Shown here one piece after another: positions 1 to 9,996 of a DNA stretch of 38,030 bases; the first letter of the stretch is position 1, and every line of letters starts with the position of its first letter. The stretch is from Phaeoceros laevis (lineage: Eukaryota > Anthocerotophyta > Anthocerotopsida > Notothyladales), in contig JBNGIQ010008344.1 in the NCBI GenBank assembly GCA_049999765.1, positions 109,460-147,489 of the forward strand, given 5' to 3'. The translations under genes were made by a program, and so were the position numbers. Under the pieces are notes generated by a model. The model worked only from the letters and a program-made list of their open reading frames with translations, was not told where the DNA came from and searched no databases.

Positions 1-862
1 CCTTACGAGCAGTGACATATTGAGAAACTTCATCCACTTGGGGGGCATACTTGTCTCCTTAACCCACCTGAACGTAGTCCTGCTTCCTGGGCGTGCTTGT
101 TGGGGCCGCCCCATCTGCAACTTCTACAACACCACTTCAGTCACTCTTAGTCCCGGGAGTTTATCGTAATGGAAATTGGGCTTTCTCCGCTTCTTCACTT
201 CTCCATGAACAACCAATAGTATGTTGATCACAAAAAACGCTAAGCCATGTCCAATGGGTCCTCCGCACGCTGTAACAGGACGTAAATATGGCCCGCAGTC
301 CTGGATCACCTTCAACATGTTGTCACCAATAGGCGCGGTGCTCTCAGGACAAGGCCTCCAGTTTGTACCAAACACATGGGTTCCATCAACTTCCATGTAA
401 GACTTCATTTGTTGATGTGAAATCGAAGGTGAGGGCTACCACTTTGTAGTGAGACCCTCCCGCTGTGCAAAAGCATGGCAGGGCACCAGAACCCACGGCC
501 AGCTGATACTGCCTCGTCATGAGAGGTACCAGTCATGGGCGGGCGGTCGATATGGCCAAGGAGGACCAAAGAGCAAGACAGAAGGGGGAGCCTCTGGCAT
601 AAACAAGACAGTGCTTGAATTGTACGTTTAGAATGTAGGCATAAGGGAAAATTCCATTTAAGACTTAAAGACGTACAAGTGCCAAGCATAATTCATGTCA
701 TCAACAAGTAAACGCATCCCAACTCTTGTTGCTTTTCATGTCCACAACTTACAATCTCCAATAATTACACTGAGTAAGTTACACTAAGTGGATGGTTTGA
801 AAAAGCCATGTTTAACAATGTAGACAGCTGGCTGAGTGTCCCCAAAGATGAAGTACAAACCC
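1..862. other. left flank, no recognised gene
   Basis: This stretch lies downstream of the broken LRR gene. The only open stretch of note is a minus-strand frame at 124-408, listed separately. I see no repeat array, RNA gene or clear splice-linked exon series here. Confidence 0.5.
124..408 (-). CDS. unassigned 94-aa open frame, one hydrophobic helix
   Basis: I do not recognise this frame. It begins with an ATG and runs 94 codons. Around residues 52-66 there is a hydrophobic stretch (GLAFFVINILLVVHG) followed by a basic patch (EVKKRRK), the pattern of one membrane helix with a cytosolic positive flank. It could be an exon of a multi-exon membrane protein continuing off the left edge, or a chance frame. 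No start context, partner exon or family motif settles the matter. The helix plus basic patch is loosely reminiscent of membrane-bound O-acyltransferases, but that is a guess. Confidence 0.2.
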   Translation of the reverse strand: MKSYMEVDGTHVFGTNWRPCPESTAPIGDNMLKVIQDCGPYLRPVTACGGPIGHGLAFFVINILLVVHGEVKKRRKPNFHYDKLPGLRVTEVVL

Positions 863-3834
863 TTATTGGTACAAACCAACCACCTTTATAGTGACTATAA
901 AAGAAAAGCTGCAACCAATCCAAAAGCTTGTCCATGACACTAGCCCGTCTGGGCTTGAAGAAGAATAGAGTCCCTGATTACTTGGACTTGGTGAAGGCGG
1001 TGTTGAGCATGAAACAAGTAAAATTCCACCACACAAGCCAGGGTTACCTACATAGGATGTGATGCTATATTTGGTACTAAAGGGAATACGGCCCACCAAC
1101 TTGTTAAATGAAAAATCCACATAATCCAAGTTGTCAAGGCTGGCCAGTGTGCCTGGAATACTACCTCTCAAATCATTGTTGGACACATCCAATTGGATAA
1201 GAGAAGTCAGGTTGGAAAATGTTGGAGGAATGGATCCTCAAAATGATTACGGGACAAATTCAAGAATCTCAATCCAACAAGTTGAGATAACTCTGGAGGA
1301 ATGCCTCCTTCCAAATGGTTGTTGGAAAGGTCTACGATGAAGTAACTATAGGGTATGCCATATAAACCAGTTGTCACATTCTTCAAGGTGATCTGGACGA
1401 GTGGGTTGGTCACTTGGTTTAGCCTTCTGAATGTCCAAAGAGAGGTGGATGTAGCTTCTAGACCTTGCTGGAGCATAGGCAATCGAGGTAAAGCAAAAGG
1501 TATAGATCCTTGTAGTACATTTCCTACGAGTAATAATATCCGCAAATTTTTGAACCGAATGCTAATCCAAGTGGGTATAGTTCCTTGGAACATGTTGGAG
1601 GATAACATAATAACCTGTATTCTTCGTCCATCCGCAGTGTCAGCTAGGACATCCAATGCATCTGATATATTTCCACTCAATCCATTGCTTTGAAAATCCA
1701 CACTAGTCAGAACCAAGCTGTTCCTCAATGAAAGAGGCAAAGTGCCTGTTAGGTTTGTTTGGCTAGCTAGTAATACAACCAAATTTGTTACCATTCCTAA
1801 GCTACTAGGTACATGACCAGAAAATCTATTCCTAGATAAATATAACAACACCAGGGATTGTAATTTACTCCAATCCACAACACAAAGCGATCCATCAAAC
1901 TTGTTGGTGGTAACATCCAACGCTTGAAGGCTTGTAAAGTTTGATAACCACGTGGGTAGTCCACCATATAACTCGTTGTCACTTGCATAAAAAGAAGTCA
2001 TTGTGGTTAAGTTTCCAAACGATGAAGGAATTGTACCTGTCACATATGTGGAAGTCAAATGAAATTGCTGAAGCTGCACAAGTTGCCCCAACTCTTTGGG
2101 AATGGATCCAGTGATCATGTTTTTTCCTGGACCCCTTAAAGTAGATGAACCCCCTAGGGCTAGTAATTCCAACTTACTACACAAGGCAAACTCATGAGGA
2201 ATTGGACCTTCAAAGTCATTGGAGTGCATAATCACTACGAGCAAGCTTGATAGGTTACCTATTGAGGATGGTATGGGCCCTGTCAAGTGATTGCTGCTCA
2301 AAGAAAGATATTGAAGGGAGGTGGGCATGTGCGCGGTTGTGATAATCCCCTCGAACTCGTTACTATTGAGGATGAGAGATATTAGAGTTGTAGCGTTGCT
2401 GAAATCTGGAATCATGCCACCAATATATGTGTTTCCCACCTCGAACTCCCTCAAAAATGGCAAGTGCCCCATCTCTACTGGAATGCTACTTATCATGTTA
2501 TTTTTTACATACGTTCCAGAGATTACATTTGAAGCTGAAGGCGATAACCTTGTTAAACCCAAATCAGAGGACGTACCCACATAAAACTTGGCCAGACGAG
2601 TACACAAACCAAACTCTCGAGGAATTGGTCCTTCAAAGTCATTATATGTGAGGTCCACATACTCAAGATTAGTGAGGTTGCACATACTGGGCGGTATTTC
2701 CCCCTGCAAAAAGTTTGCCTGCAAGTCCAAGTAGATCAAGCTCTTGAACGTGGCGAAATCATGTGGAATTGCACCAGTAACTTGAGTTCTTGAGATACTG
2801 AGTACCTCCAGAAATGTCATATTGCTCAAAACTGTATCATACAAGGTTGCAAATGTTCCATCAATTCCGTTCCTAGCAACGACTGTGGGGTTGCTAATTC
2901 CTAGAGCAAGCTTAACAAACATGAGCCTAGCTGCACAGGTACCTCCCCTACCAACCCATCGTTGTCCACCAAGTATAGAAGAGTGAGACCCGTGAGATTT
3001 CCCAATGAGGCTGGAATGGTTCCCGTCAGCTGATTGCCTGCCAAGTTGAGTATGCTGAGCTTGGTGACAGCTGATCCCAACCACTCCGGTATGCGTCCTC
3101 TCAAGTTAGAGTAAGACAATCTCAGAACAGAAAGCGATGAACAGTTGGCCAAGGCATCCGGGATGGTGCCGTTGAGCTGGCCACGGGACTTCCCATCCGA
3201 CGCAATCCCCAACCTCAGCTCCACCAACTCGTTGCATCGGCCCAGCGCCGAGGGGATTGGTCCCCAGAAATCGTTCACCTGCAGCCACAAGGTTTGCAAC
3301 TTGGACAGAGTGTCGATGCATATAGAGGAAGGCAAAGCACCAGACAAACGGTTGACGCTGAGGTCCAGGGACACCAAACTCGCGCCAGTGCTGCCGTTGC
3401 CCGCTTGGCCAACATCCGGAAAGGTGCCCTCGAAGCTGTTGCCGGAGAGGTTGAGGTATGTTAGGGATTGGAGGTTGAAGAGCAGCGGTGTGATAGTGCC
3501 GCTGAGCCCCTGGCCTGGAAGGTTGAGAGCAATGACTTGACGGCGGGAACCAGCAGCAGGTGCGCACTACTCCCGTCCAGTCGCACACCTTCCGCGACGC
3601 GTTCCAGGAAGCCAGAACTCCGTTGGGGTCCACGACCACGTGCTGCTTGAATGTGTTGAGAATGCTGCGCTGTTCCGCAAGCAGCTGCAGTGCTGGATCG
3701 TCCGAGGCCGTGTGCACTTGCGCAGCCACAAATTTGTAATTCCAGCATGCGCAGCTGCAGCTCCAGATCAACAGAATGAAGGCCATGCCGGTGGCACACG
3801 CGTGCGGAATGGAGCCAAGAGTTGCGCAAGCCAT
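863..3834 (-). pseudogene. LRR receptor-like protein (no kinase), three frameshifts
   Basis: The product would be a plant cell-surface leucine-rich-repeat receptor-like protein that senses ligands outside the cell and signals through partner kinases. The N-terminus has a hydrophobic signal-type segment (GMAFILLIWSCSCA) and the LRR N-cap ending CDWTGVV. About two dozen LRRs of the plant extracellular type (LxxLxLSxNxLxGxIP) follow. The end has GNPGLCGG, a Pro/Ser-rich spacer, and a membrane helix (FWIGCSFSFIVTIKVVGLY) with almost no cytosolic tail and no kinase domain. The repeats continue smoothly across three changes of frame: near 3561-3568 (two bases missing after CDWTGVV), near 2921-2931 (a loss of length 1 modulo 3 after VQLGSC), and near 1232-1238 (one G missing in a GG run before SIPPTF). 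No splice sites fit these breaks. It is either a recent pseudogene or has uncorrected sequence errors. Assignment to the RLP class is firm; the state of the gene is less so. Confidence 0.85.
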
Positions 3835-4433
3835 GCTTGCGAACTTGGAAGCTCGCCTGTTTGTGCGAAGTCACAAATTTATGACATTGTGCGTGCGCAA
3901 GTTTTGTTCACGAATTGATCAGACATTGATCACTGGCGACAATGTTCAAATTGCAAGCCAGGGCTCCTCTAGTCCGGACGTCGAGCATGGCTTCTACACC
4001 TTCAGGAGCTCCAGGGCTGGAAGGTGATTCACTCGCTGGCACTGAAACCAGGGCCCGGTCTGGGCACTCGTCATTCCCTCCCTCTAGATCGGCCAGCCTT
4101 AGGCACCTGACTTTCAAGGACGGAATCTTTCCAAAGCGAATACACAAGAGTAGGTAAGCACTTTTTCAATTCCTTTCCAGAATGACTGATAGCTGGTAGG
4201 CACCAGCCAGTGAGTGCGTGAAGCTTACCTCTAACCACGCAGCACTTAGGCAGCCAGCGTTGCACTTCTGGTAGCGGGTAGATCGACAAATAGCAGTCTT
4301 AGACTAGTCTAGTAAGAAACAAGGAAAAAACAAAACAAAGAGCGAGCGATCATCATCAGCGGTTCTTTCGAGCTTGGAAGCTCCATTTATTGCTTTACAC
4401 CAGGCCTCCCTCCTCAAGTGAAGCCACTCCAGT

Positions 4434-4514
4434 CCAGGCAGTCAGCAAGTCAGTCAGTCTTGTATCACTGAATGAAGCCAGGCAGTCAATAAGTCAAGTC
4501 AGTCGCGTATGACT
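4434..4514. repeat. imperfect tandem duplication, 44-base unit
   Basis: Two neighbouring copies both begin CCAGGCAGTC and share GTCAGTC/AAGTCA blocks; the second starts at 4478. The unit is itself rich in the tetramer AGTC, so replication slippage is the likely origin. Confidence 0.6.
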
Positions 4515-5081
4515 CCGGAGGACTCTGATGCATTTTGTGATATATCATCCGTCCTTGCAGCTCACGACAACCAGGCCCACTTCCAGCCAAGTTTTGATTC
4601 CCTGGCTTGTCTTCAAGCACTTGACCAGATCTAGGCAAGATGATATTCGAGCCCTTAGTACTTTGGCCACTCGCCTCAGCTCGGCTAGCGCTTGGACACG
4701 CTTGGTATTCGTGAACACAGTTTTACCAACTGGCAGGCAGGCAATCCAGTCTGGACAATCAAGCATGGTATGGTAGGGCACGCTATGGGCGCCCTCACCA
4801 GATTACAAACCAACCAATCATGCATGAATTCCTTCTTTAGCATTTATATTACCTTCCATCGGTTCAACGTCAGGACTACAAGAACCCTGGCTGCAGGGCA
4901 GTTCTCGGAAGGTAAGTTGATGTGTGTCTTGAAAATCGTCGTGAGGGGCGTACTTCCAACCAGATGCAATAAAGAAGTTGAAACAGAGGCCGTTTGCACT
5001 CCAGTTGATAGGAACTTGGGGTTGTGCCCAATCTATGAACTTTGGGTTGTGCCCAATTTGGACAGGAGCATGCGTGGTCAT

Positions 5082-5132
5082 GGTAAGAACATTATACCCT
5101 CTCTCACGGTAAGAACATTATACCTCTCTCGC
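5082..5132. repeat. tandem duplication, 25-26 base unit
   Basis: GGTAAGAACATTATACC followed by a TCTCTC tract occurs twice head to tail (5082-5107 and 5108-5132), with one indel and one substitution between copies. It lies about 270 bases upstream of the Hsp70 start. Confidence 0.75.
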
Positions 5133-5396
5133 GAATCACAATGCTTTAAATCTGTTTTAAGTGCTATGGCCGAATTTAGCACACGGTATGCATGGTGTGA
5201 GCCTCGGAGAAACTCCTTCCGTTGAATCCGATCTTTCCAAGCATATGGAACAAGTCACCAAACACGCGTTGCCGTGTTCCTGTTTCACGAAGGCTTCTAT
5301 CTCACGCTTCGTTGCAGAATCCATGAATTCTCTCCACCCAGGTTCCACGAGCAGAAAACTCTGCACACAACCCTGGAGACACCCACACCGGCAAAG

Positions 5397-7418
5397 ATGG
5401 AAGAGCCAAGAGTGATAGTGGGGGTGGACTTCGGCACAACTTTCTCCGGCTTCGCCTACGCTCACAAGGCGGACCCCAATGGCATTTTCACCTTCTACGA
5501 CTGGCCGATGCAAGCCAAAGGCAGGGGCAAGCCTTACTGCAAAACGCAGACCAGCCTGTACTACGTGCCCAAGGAGGACCAGCCGGAGGAGCTGGTCCTC
5601 CAGGACTGGGCCTGGCCCGCCCAACTGCGCTACCTCGAGGATCTCCAGGCATCCGGCAAGGCTCGCACCAGGACCAGCGATGGTGAAGCTCCGTCTGTGG
5701 CGTACTTGGCGCAGAGGTTCAAGCTGCATCTCGCCAGCGAAGCTTCCCAGACCGCAACAACCTCGGGCAGGGAGAAGGCCGTCGGCAGCTCCAGCGCTAC
5801 GGTGCCCCCGAGCCTGCTCCACCCCCGGGAGAAACTGGTAGCCCTGCTCACCAAATTGGGCTACAACAATTCAAGCAACAGAGACGCAGCCCTGGAGCAG
5901 GGCAGCACCAAACCCCCCTCCAAGAAGAAGAATTCGCAGCCTGAGAACAACAACGATCTCCCTCCCGGTGTGACTGTGGAGAGGGCCATCTCCGACTACC
6001 TCCGCCAAATGTCCGACTTCATCATGGACCACCTCCAGAAGACGTTCGGGAAGCACCTGTCCAAGAGCACCGTGCAATGGTGCCTCACGGTGCCGGCCAT
6101 CTGGGACGACGCGGCCAAGCAGCAGATGCGGCAGTGCGCGCAGCTGGCGGGCATGGTGAGCGGGCCCTTGTGCCCCCCCGACCTCCGCGCCACCGCCAGC
6201 CCCCACGCCCTAATCGTGGTCCTGGAGTCGGAAGCCGCTGCCGTGCACTGCGCCCGGAAATTCAAGCAGCTCAACCGCCTTCACCGCGGATCCAAGCAGT
6301 TCCTGGTGGCCGACGTCGGAGGTGGCACAGCGGACATCGTCGTCCACGTCCTGGAAGACACCGGCGAAGAAGACGCCGCCTCCGCCATGCCCAGACTTAG
6401 GTTACGCGAGGTGAAGCAGAGTGTCGGCGGGCTGTGCGGGAGCACCTTCGTGGACCGCAACTTCCTCAACTTCATCCACGGCAAGCTCGGCCCCTGCTTC
6501 CTCCAGTTCCTCAAGGAGACCCCGCTGGCCGCCACCTCCTTCCTGCGCAAATGGGAGGACATGAAATGCACCTTCGACGGCTCCTCCTCCCCCTCCGTGA
6601 TCGACGTCCCCAGGAAGCTGGCAACGCTGTGGCAGCGGCAAAACCAAACCCTAAACCGCCATCACCCGAGCTACGACGAGCTGGAGCTGACCTGCCGCGA
6701 CATGGCCGACATCTTCGACCCGGTGGTGGACCAGATTCTAGGGCTCATCCGGCACCAGCTCTCCCCCGAGGTGCAGGCCATCATGCTGGTGGGAGGGTTC
6801 TCCGCCTCGCCCTACCTGACGAAGCGCGTGAAAGAAACGTTCGCCGATTCGGTGGAGGAGATTCTCTGCCCCCCGGACCCGGGCAGCGCCATCTGCCGGG
6901 GCGCCGTGGTTCTGGGCCTGGCACCGGACACCGTCACCTCCAGGGTGTCCCGCAAGACGTACGGCATCAACGAGTACCGCCCCTTCGTGGACGGGACCGA
7001 CCCGGCGGAGCTGCGGGAAGTCGTGGACGGAGAACCGAAGTGCCGCGACGCCTTCTGCTCGTTTCTGTCCAGAGGCGAGCACGTCGGGGTGGACGACTGC
7101 GTCCGGAAACGGCGGTACCCGGTCTTCCCGGACCAGCAGACGGTCACCCTCAACGTGTACAGCAGCCCCGACCCCAGCCCGCGCTACATCTCCGACCCGG
7201 GCGTCAAGCTGGAGGCGTCCTACGTGATCGACATCTCGGACGACCCCGGTCAGCTCGGCACGAGCCGGTGCATCTGCATCTCGCTCTACTTCGGCAAGTC
7301 CTACATCCAGGTGAAGGCCCAGCGCGACAACTTCGGCAACACCTCCGAGGTGCTGGAGATGACGCAAAACATCGACTTTTCGTGGGAGCCCACGACGACG
7401 AATTCGTCCATGTTTTGA
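5397..7418 (+). CDS. HSPA12-type Hsp70-like ATPase
   Basis: This is a 673-aa Hsp70-superfamily protein of the HSPA12 subgroup: an actin-like ATPase fold without the usual C-terminal substrate-binding half. Visible motifs are phosphate-1 GVDFGTTFSG (residues 9-18), phosphate-2 DVGGGTADIV (306-315) and the adenosine loop MLVGGFSASPYL (463-474). A long insertion at about residues 105-215 is rich in Ser, Lys and Asn. Length matches animal HSPA12A/B (about 675 aa). The chosen ATG is the first Met directly before the conserved GVDFG. The frame is open upstream to 5274, but that extension has no family similarity. The gene has no intron and is clearly more GC-rich than the spliced neighbours, with G/C at most third positions. 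HSPA12-like genes are common in animals and fungi and patchy in plants. The client and process are unknown. The family call is secure. Confidence 0.93.
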   Translation: MEEPRVIVGVDFGTTFSGFAYAHKADPNGIFTFYDWPMQAKGRGKPYCKTQTSLYYVPKEDQPEELVLQDWAWPAQLRYLEDLQASGKARTRTSDGEAPSVAYLAQRFKLHLASEASQTATTSGREKAVGSSSATVPPSLLHPREKLVALLTKLGYNNSSNRDAALEQGSTKPPSKKKNSQPENNNDLPPGVTVERAISDYLRQMSDFIMDHLQKTFGKHLSKSTVQWCLTVPAIWDDAAKQQMRQCAQLAGMVSGPLCPPDLRATASPHALIVVLESEAAAVHCARKFKQLNRLHRGSKQFLVADVGGGTADIVVHVLEDTGEEDAASAMPRLRLREVKQSVGGLCGSTFVDRNFLNFIHGKLGPCFLQFLKETPLAATSFLRKWEDMKCTFDGSSSPSVIDVPRKLATLWQRQNQTLNRHHPSYDELELTCRDMADIFDPVVDQILGLIRHQLSPEVQAIMLVGGFSASPYLTKRVKETFADSVEEILCPPDPGSAICRGAVVLGLAPDTVTSRVSRKTYGINEYRPFVDGTDPAELREVVDGEPKCRDAFCSFLSRGEHVGVDDCVRKRRYPVFPDQQTVTLNVYSSPDPSPRYISDPGVKLEASYVIDISDDPGQLGTSRCICISLYFGKSYIQVKAQRDNFGNTSEVLEMTQNIDFSWEPTTTNSSMF

Positions 7419-8095
7419 TGACGTTTGTTGCTGATGTTGTAAATTGCTCAATTAAACTTGAGGACTAAGGACCTCTTGGGATAGCCAATTCAGTTCGGGC
7501 GGGATCTTGTGCAGTTCACTCAAGGACCCTCAAACCCTCAATATTTAATTTCGCGGCGCTTTTGGCCTCGAAATCTGTATATCTAGCGAAGTCTGCATAA
7601 AACCGCCCCAGACTACCGCTCCTCTTTCAACCTCCGTGGCCATGACATGGCGCATACATGGCGTCGACAGGGTGGATACGAAATCCAAAAATACGAAAGT
7701 AGTTTCAATTCCGAAATTTGCGGTAAGCACAATAGTTCGTGCAAATCGGGCTGAAAGTTTCATCTCCTTATTCATTTTTCATCCTCCGTTACAATATATT
7801 TACCATCCATTATTTCTTCCCATCCTCCATTTCGCGTGTGACGTCGTCTTCTCCCCCCTCCCGTCGTCTTGCTCACGCTACACTCTCACTTAGCTGCTCA
7901 CACCTCAGGCATCGGGATTTGCAATTGGCTGCTACGGATTTTGCTCAATGGAATCGAAAATAAAAATTAAGATTTGGCGCCAAATTTAGCGAATACATCG
8001 AATGAAAGGTTAGTGCGAAATCTTATCCAAAGTTGAGTGTGTGAGGGTCCCAAGTAATATTTCTTTTCCCAATTCAAGGCCAACAGCGCTTGCTG

Positions 8096-8278
8096 TTAAC
8101 TGCCCGAGGTCGAAATCCTACTAGTGGCGGTCCTGGACAGGGTCACCAGGTTTGATCATCAGTTCGGCTGTCAATTACCAGAGGTCGAGATCATCAGTTC
8201 GGCTGTCAACTGCCCGAGGTCGAGATCCTAGTAGTGGCGGTCCTAGATAGGGTCACCAGTTCGATCATTAGTTCGGCT
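8096..8278. repeat. three-copy tandem repeat, middle copy shortened
   Basis: Copies share GTYAAYTRCC(C)GAGGTCGA at the left end and GATCATYAGTTCGGCT at the right end. Copies one and three (about 74 bases each) also share the centre with AGTGGCGGTCCT and AGGGTCACCAG. The middle copy (about 8170-8204) has lost that centre. Confidence 0.8.
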
Positions 8279-8311
8279 GTGAGTGGAGAGACACATGGAG
8301 GGGAATGGACG

Positions 8312-8359
8312 GATGTCCATAAAGTAACCCAAATCGATGTCCATAAAGTAACCCAAATC
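8312..8359. repeat. perfect 24-base tandem duplication
   Basis: The unit beginning GATGTCCATAAAGTAACCC is present twice, head to tail, with no differences. Perfect identity suggests a recent slip. Confidence 0.9.
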
Positions 8360-8460
8360 TTCTAATTCGCCTCCAACCGGACCTCTTTTTGGGATTTGGG
8401 GCAGATTCTGTCCATGTGTCCATGTGCAGTTCGAGATTGCCACGTCGGTGCCAGGTCAGA

Positions 8461-8590
8461 GCCAATGTAGGACGAACTAAAATCACACGTAGGAGGCAGT
8501 GCGAGGCGATTTTAGCCGGATTTGGTGTGCCGGGTGGGAGCCATGTAGGACGAACTAAAATCACACGTAGGAAGCCGTGCGAGGAAGTGG
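8461..8590. repeat. 78-base period direct repeat
   Basis: ATGTAGGACGAACTAAAATC followed by ACACGTAGGA recurs about 77-78 bases apart (from 8465 and from 8542), with similar flanks GAGCC on the left and GTGCGAGG on the right. The second copy is cut short before the CCGCCCC tract. Confidence 0.8.
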
Positions 8591-8670
8591 GGCAGCGAAA
8601 TCCGCCCCAACTCGGTGTCCGGAGAGGTCCAATTAATTAAAAGCTTAGCTAGCTATGGCTACGACTACGA

Positions 8671-8770
8671 NNNNNNNNNNNNNNNNNNNNNNNNNNNNNN
8701 NNNNNNNNNNNNNNNNNNNNNNNNNNNNNNNNNNNNNNNNNNNNNNNNNNNNNNNNNNNNNNNNNNNNNN
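8671..8770. other. assembly gap (100 N)
   Basis: Exactly 100 unknown bases, the usual placeholder for a gap of unknown size. It removes the 3' end of the dehydrogenase gene to its right. Confidence 0.99.
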
Positions 8771-9621
8771 CAAAGCGGGGACCAGTGCAGGAGCGTGAAG
8801 AGGCCGGTGAGGTAGCCGTACTTGAAGTGGCGGGGCATGCTGGGCCGGAGCGCGGCGGCCACCACGGCCCTGGCGAACTCGTCGGTGGGCGTGGCTCTCC
8901 CCACCTGCGACGCCGCGGCGCGCACCCGCACCGCGCCCGCGTACTGCGCGTACAGCGCGTACCGCGCGGGCTCCTGGTCCAGCGCCTTCACGTTGGCCGC
9001 GCCGAACCCCGAGCGCACGCTGCCCGGCACCACCAGCATGACCTGCACGCCCAGCGGGCGCAGCTCCACGCGCAGCGTGTCCGTGAGGGAGTGCACCGCG
9101 GCCTTGGTGGCGCAGTAGCTGCCCGCCCAGGGGGTGGCCACCATCCCGACCACGCTGCCGACGTTCACGATCTTGCCGCGCCGTTGCTTGGCCATGGCCG
9201 GCACCACGGCCTGCACCACGCGCAGCACGCCCGTGACGTTCACGTCGAAGTTGCGGGCGACGCTGCGGAGCGGGGTCTCGGCCAGAGGGCCCATCGCGCC
9301 GATGCCCGCGTTGTTCACCAGGATGTCGATGCGGCCGCGGGTCTGCGCCAGGACCAGGGCCACCGTTTCCTCCACAGAGGCGCTGCTGGTCACGTCCAGC
9401 TTCAGCGCCGTCACGCCCGGGAGCGCCTGCAGGTCCGTCATGGTGCCGCCTTCGGGGCCCTGCACGTCGGTGGCGAACACTCGGCAGCCCGCGGCGTGGA
9501 AGCTGCGCGCGTACTCGTGCCCGATTCCGCCCCGCGCGCATCCAGTCACCAGCACCACCTGCTGCTCCTGCTGCTGTTCCGGAGCTCCTCCTCTGAGCGT
9601 GCTGCTTTCTGCGCTGCCCAT
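8771..9621 (-). CDS. short-chain dehydrogenase/reductase, AYR1-like, 3' end in gap
   Basis: This is a classical SDR using NAD(P)H. The best family match by eye is the NADPH-dependent 1-acyldihydroxyacetone-phosphate reductase (AYR1-like) group, which acts in ether-lipid and glycerolipid precursor metabolism on membranes and lipid droplets. Of the protein, 283 residues are visible. They include the cofactor loop TGCARGGIG (26-34), NNAG (103-106), catalytic Ser156, Tyr169 and Lys173 (YCATK), and PGSVRSGFG after the fold core. The visible part ends FTLLHWSPL, near where family members finish, so only a short tail is missing; all three frames beyond the gap hit a stop within about 25 bases. The start ATG precedes a Gln-rich stretch. 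The gene is intronless here and extremely GC-rich at third positions, which leaves a long empty antisense frame. Substrate is not fixed by sequence. Confidence 0.9.
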
Positions 9622-9996
9622 GGTTGCCGCCTCTTGCCTCCCGGTGCGGGGCTGGCTTTAATCAATATAGCATTGCTATGGCTTTGCAATTCGCAAGCCG
9701 CTCGGCAATCTGGGATATGCCGATTCTGTACCGACTCAGTGAGCCCATCGATGGCCGGCGAGGAACAGGCGGCAGCGTCCTGGAACTCGTCGTTTCCGAT
9801 GGAGCACTTTGTTTGGAAAGGGTTGGCGTTAGTTGATCGTGAAAACATAGTTACAAGTGTCTGCAAATAAATGAGCTCAGAATCAGTAAGATGTTCTTGT
9901 TTTCGCTTGATATACTAGTCAAGTTGTTTACACTCGGATGAGGTCTGCCAACCTGTTGATGCTTGATGCTGTCAATGTGACAGCAGGCCTGGGTCG
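9622..9996. other. spacer between SDR start and TCF25 stop
   Basis: This is the promoter side of the dehydrogenase gene and the 3' flank of TCF25, both on the minus strand. No gene, RNA or repeat is seen. Confidence 0.6.

Larger units (their letters stand above)
3835..5396. other. intergenic region between LRR gene and Hsp70 gene
   Basis: No gene is recognised. The stretch is the upstream region of both flanking genes, which diverge from it (LRR on minus, Hsp70 on plus). It holds two short imperfect tandem duplications, at 4434-4514 and 5082-5132, and a duplicated phrase (GGTTGTGCCCAAT) near 5020-5057. Short open frames here lack family motifs. Confidence 0.5.
7419..8670. other. intergenic, AT-rich then tandem-repeat rich
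   Basis: After the Hsp70 stop there are about 650 bases of AT-rich sequence without a gene, then three different short tandem repeat families (8096-8278, 8312-8359, 8461-8590) up to the assembly gap. Short open frames inside are products of the repeats. Confidence 0.6.

Noticed and set aside
6738-7451. Long open frame antisense to the Hsp70 gene
   Set aside because: It is a by-product of GC-rich third positions in the sense gene; its composition is dominated by Arg, Gly, Val and Ala, with no family motif.
6434-7468. 344-codon plus-strand frame overlapping Hsp70
   Set aside because: It is an out-of-frame shadow rich in Arg, Pro and Gly, while the overlapped frame has clear Hsp70 motifs.
8096-8590. 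Possible CRISPR-like array
   Set aside because: Repeats are contiguous, of differing periods, without regular spacers, and the DNA is nuclear plant-type.
8785-9870. 361-codon plus-strand frame across the dehydrogenase
   Set aside because: It is antisense to a well-supported SDR with catalytic residues; His/Ala/Gly-rich composition marks it as a shadow.
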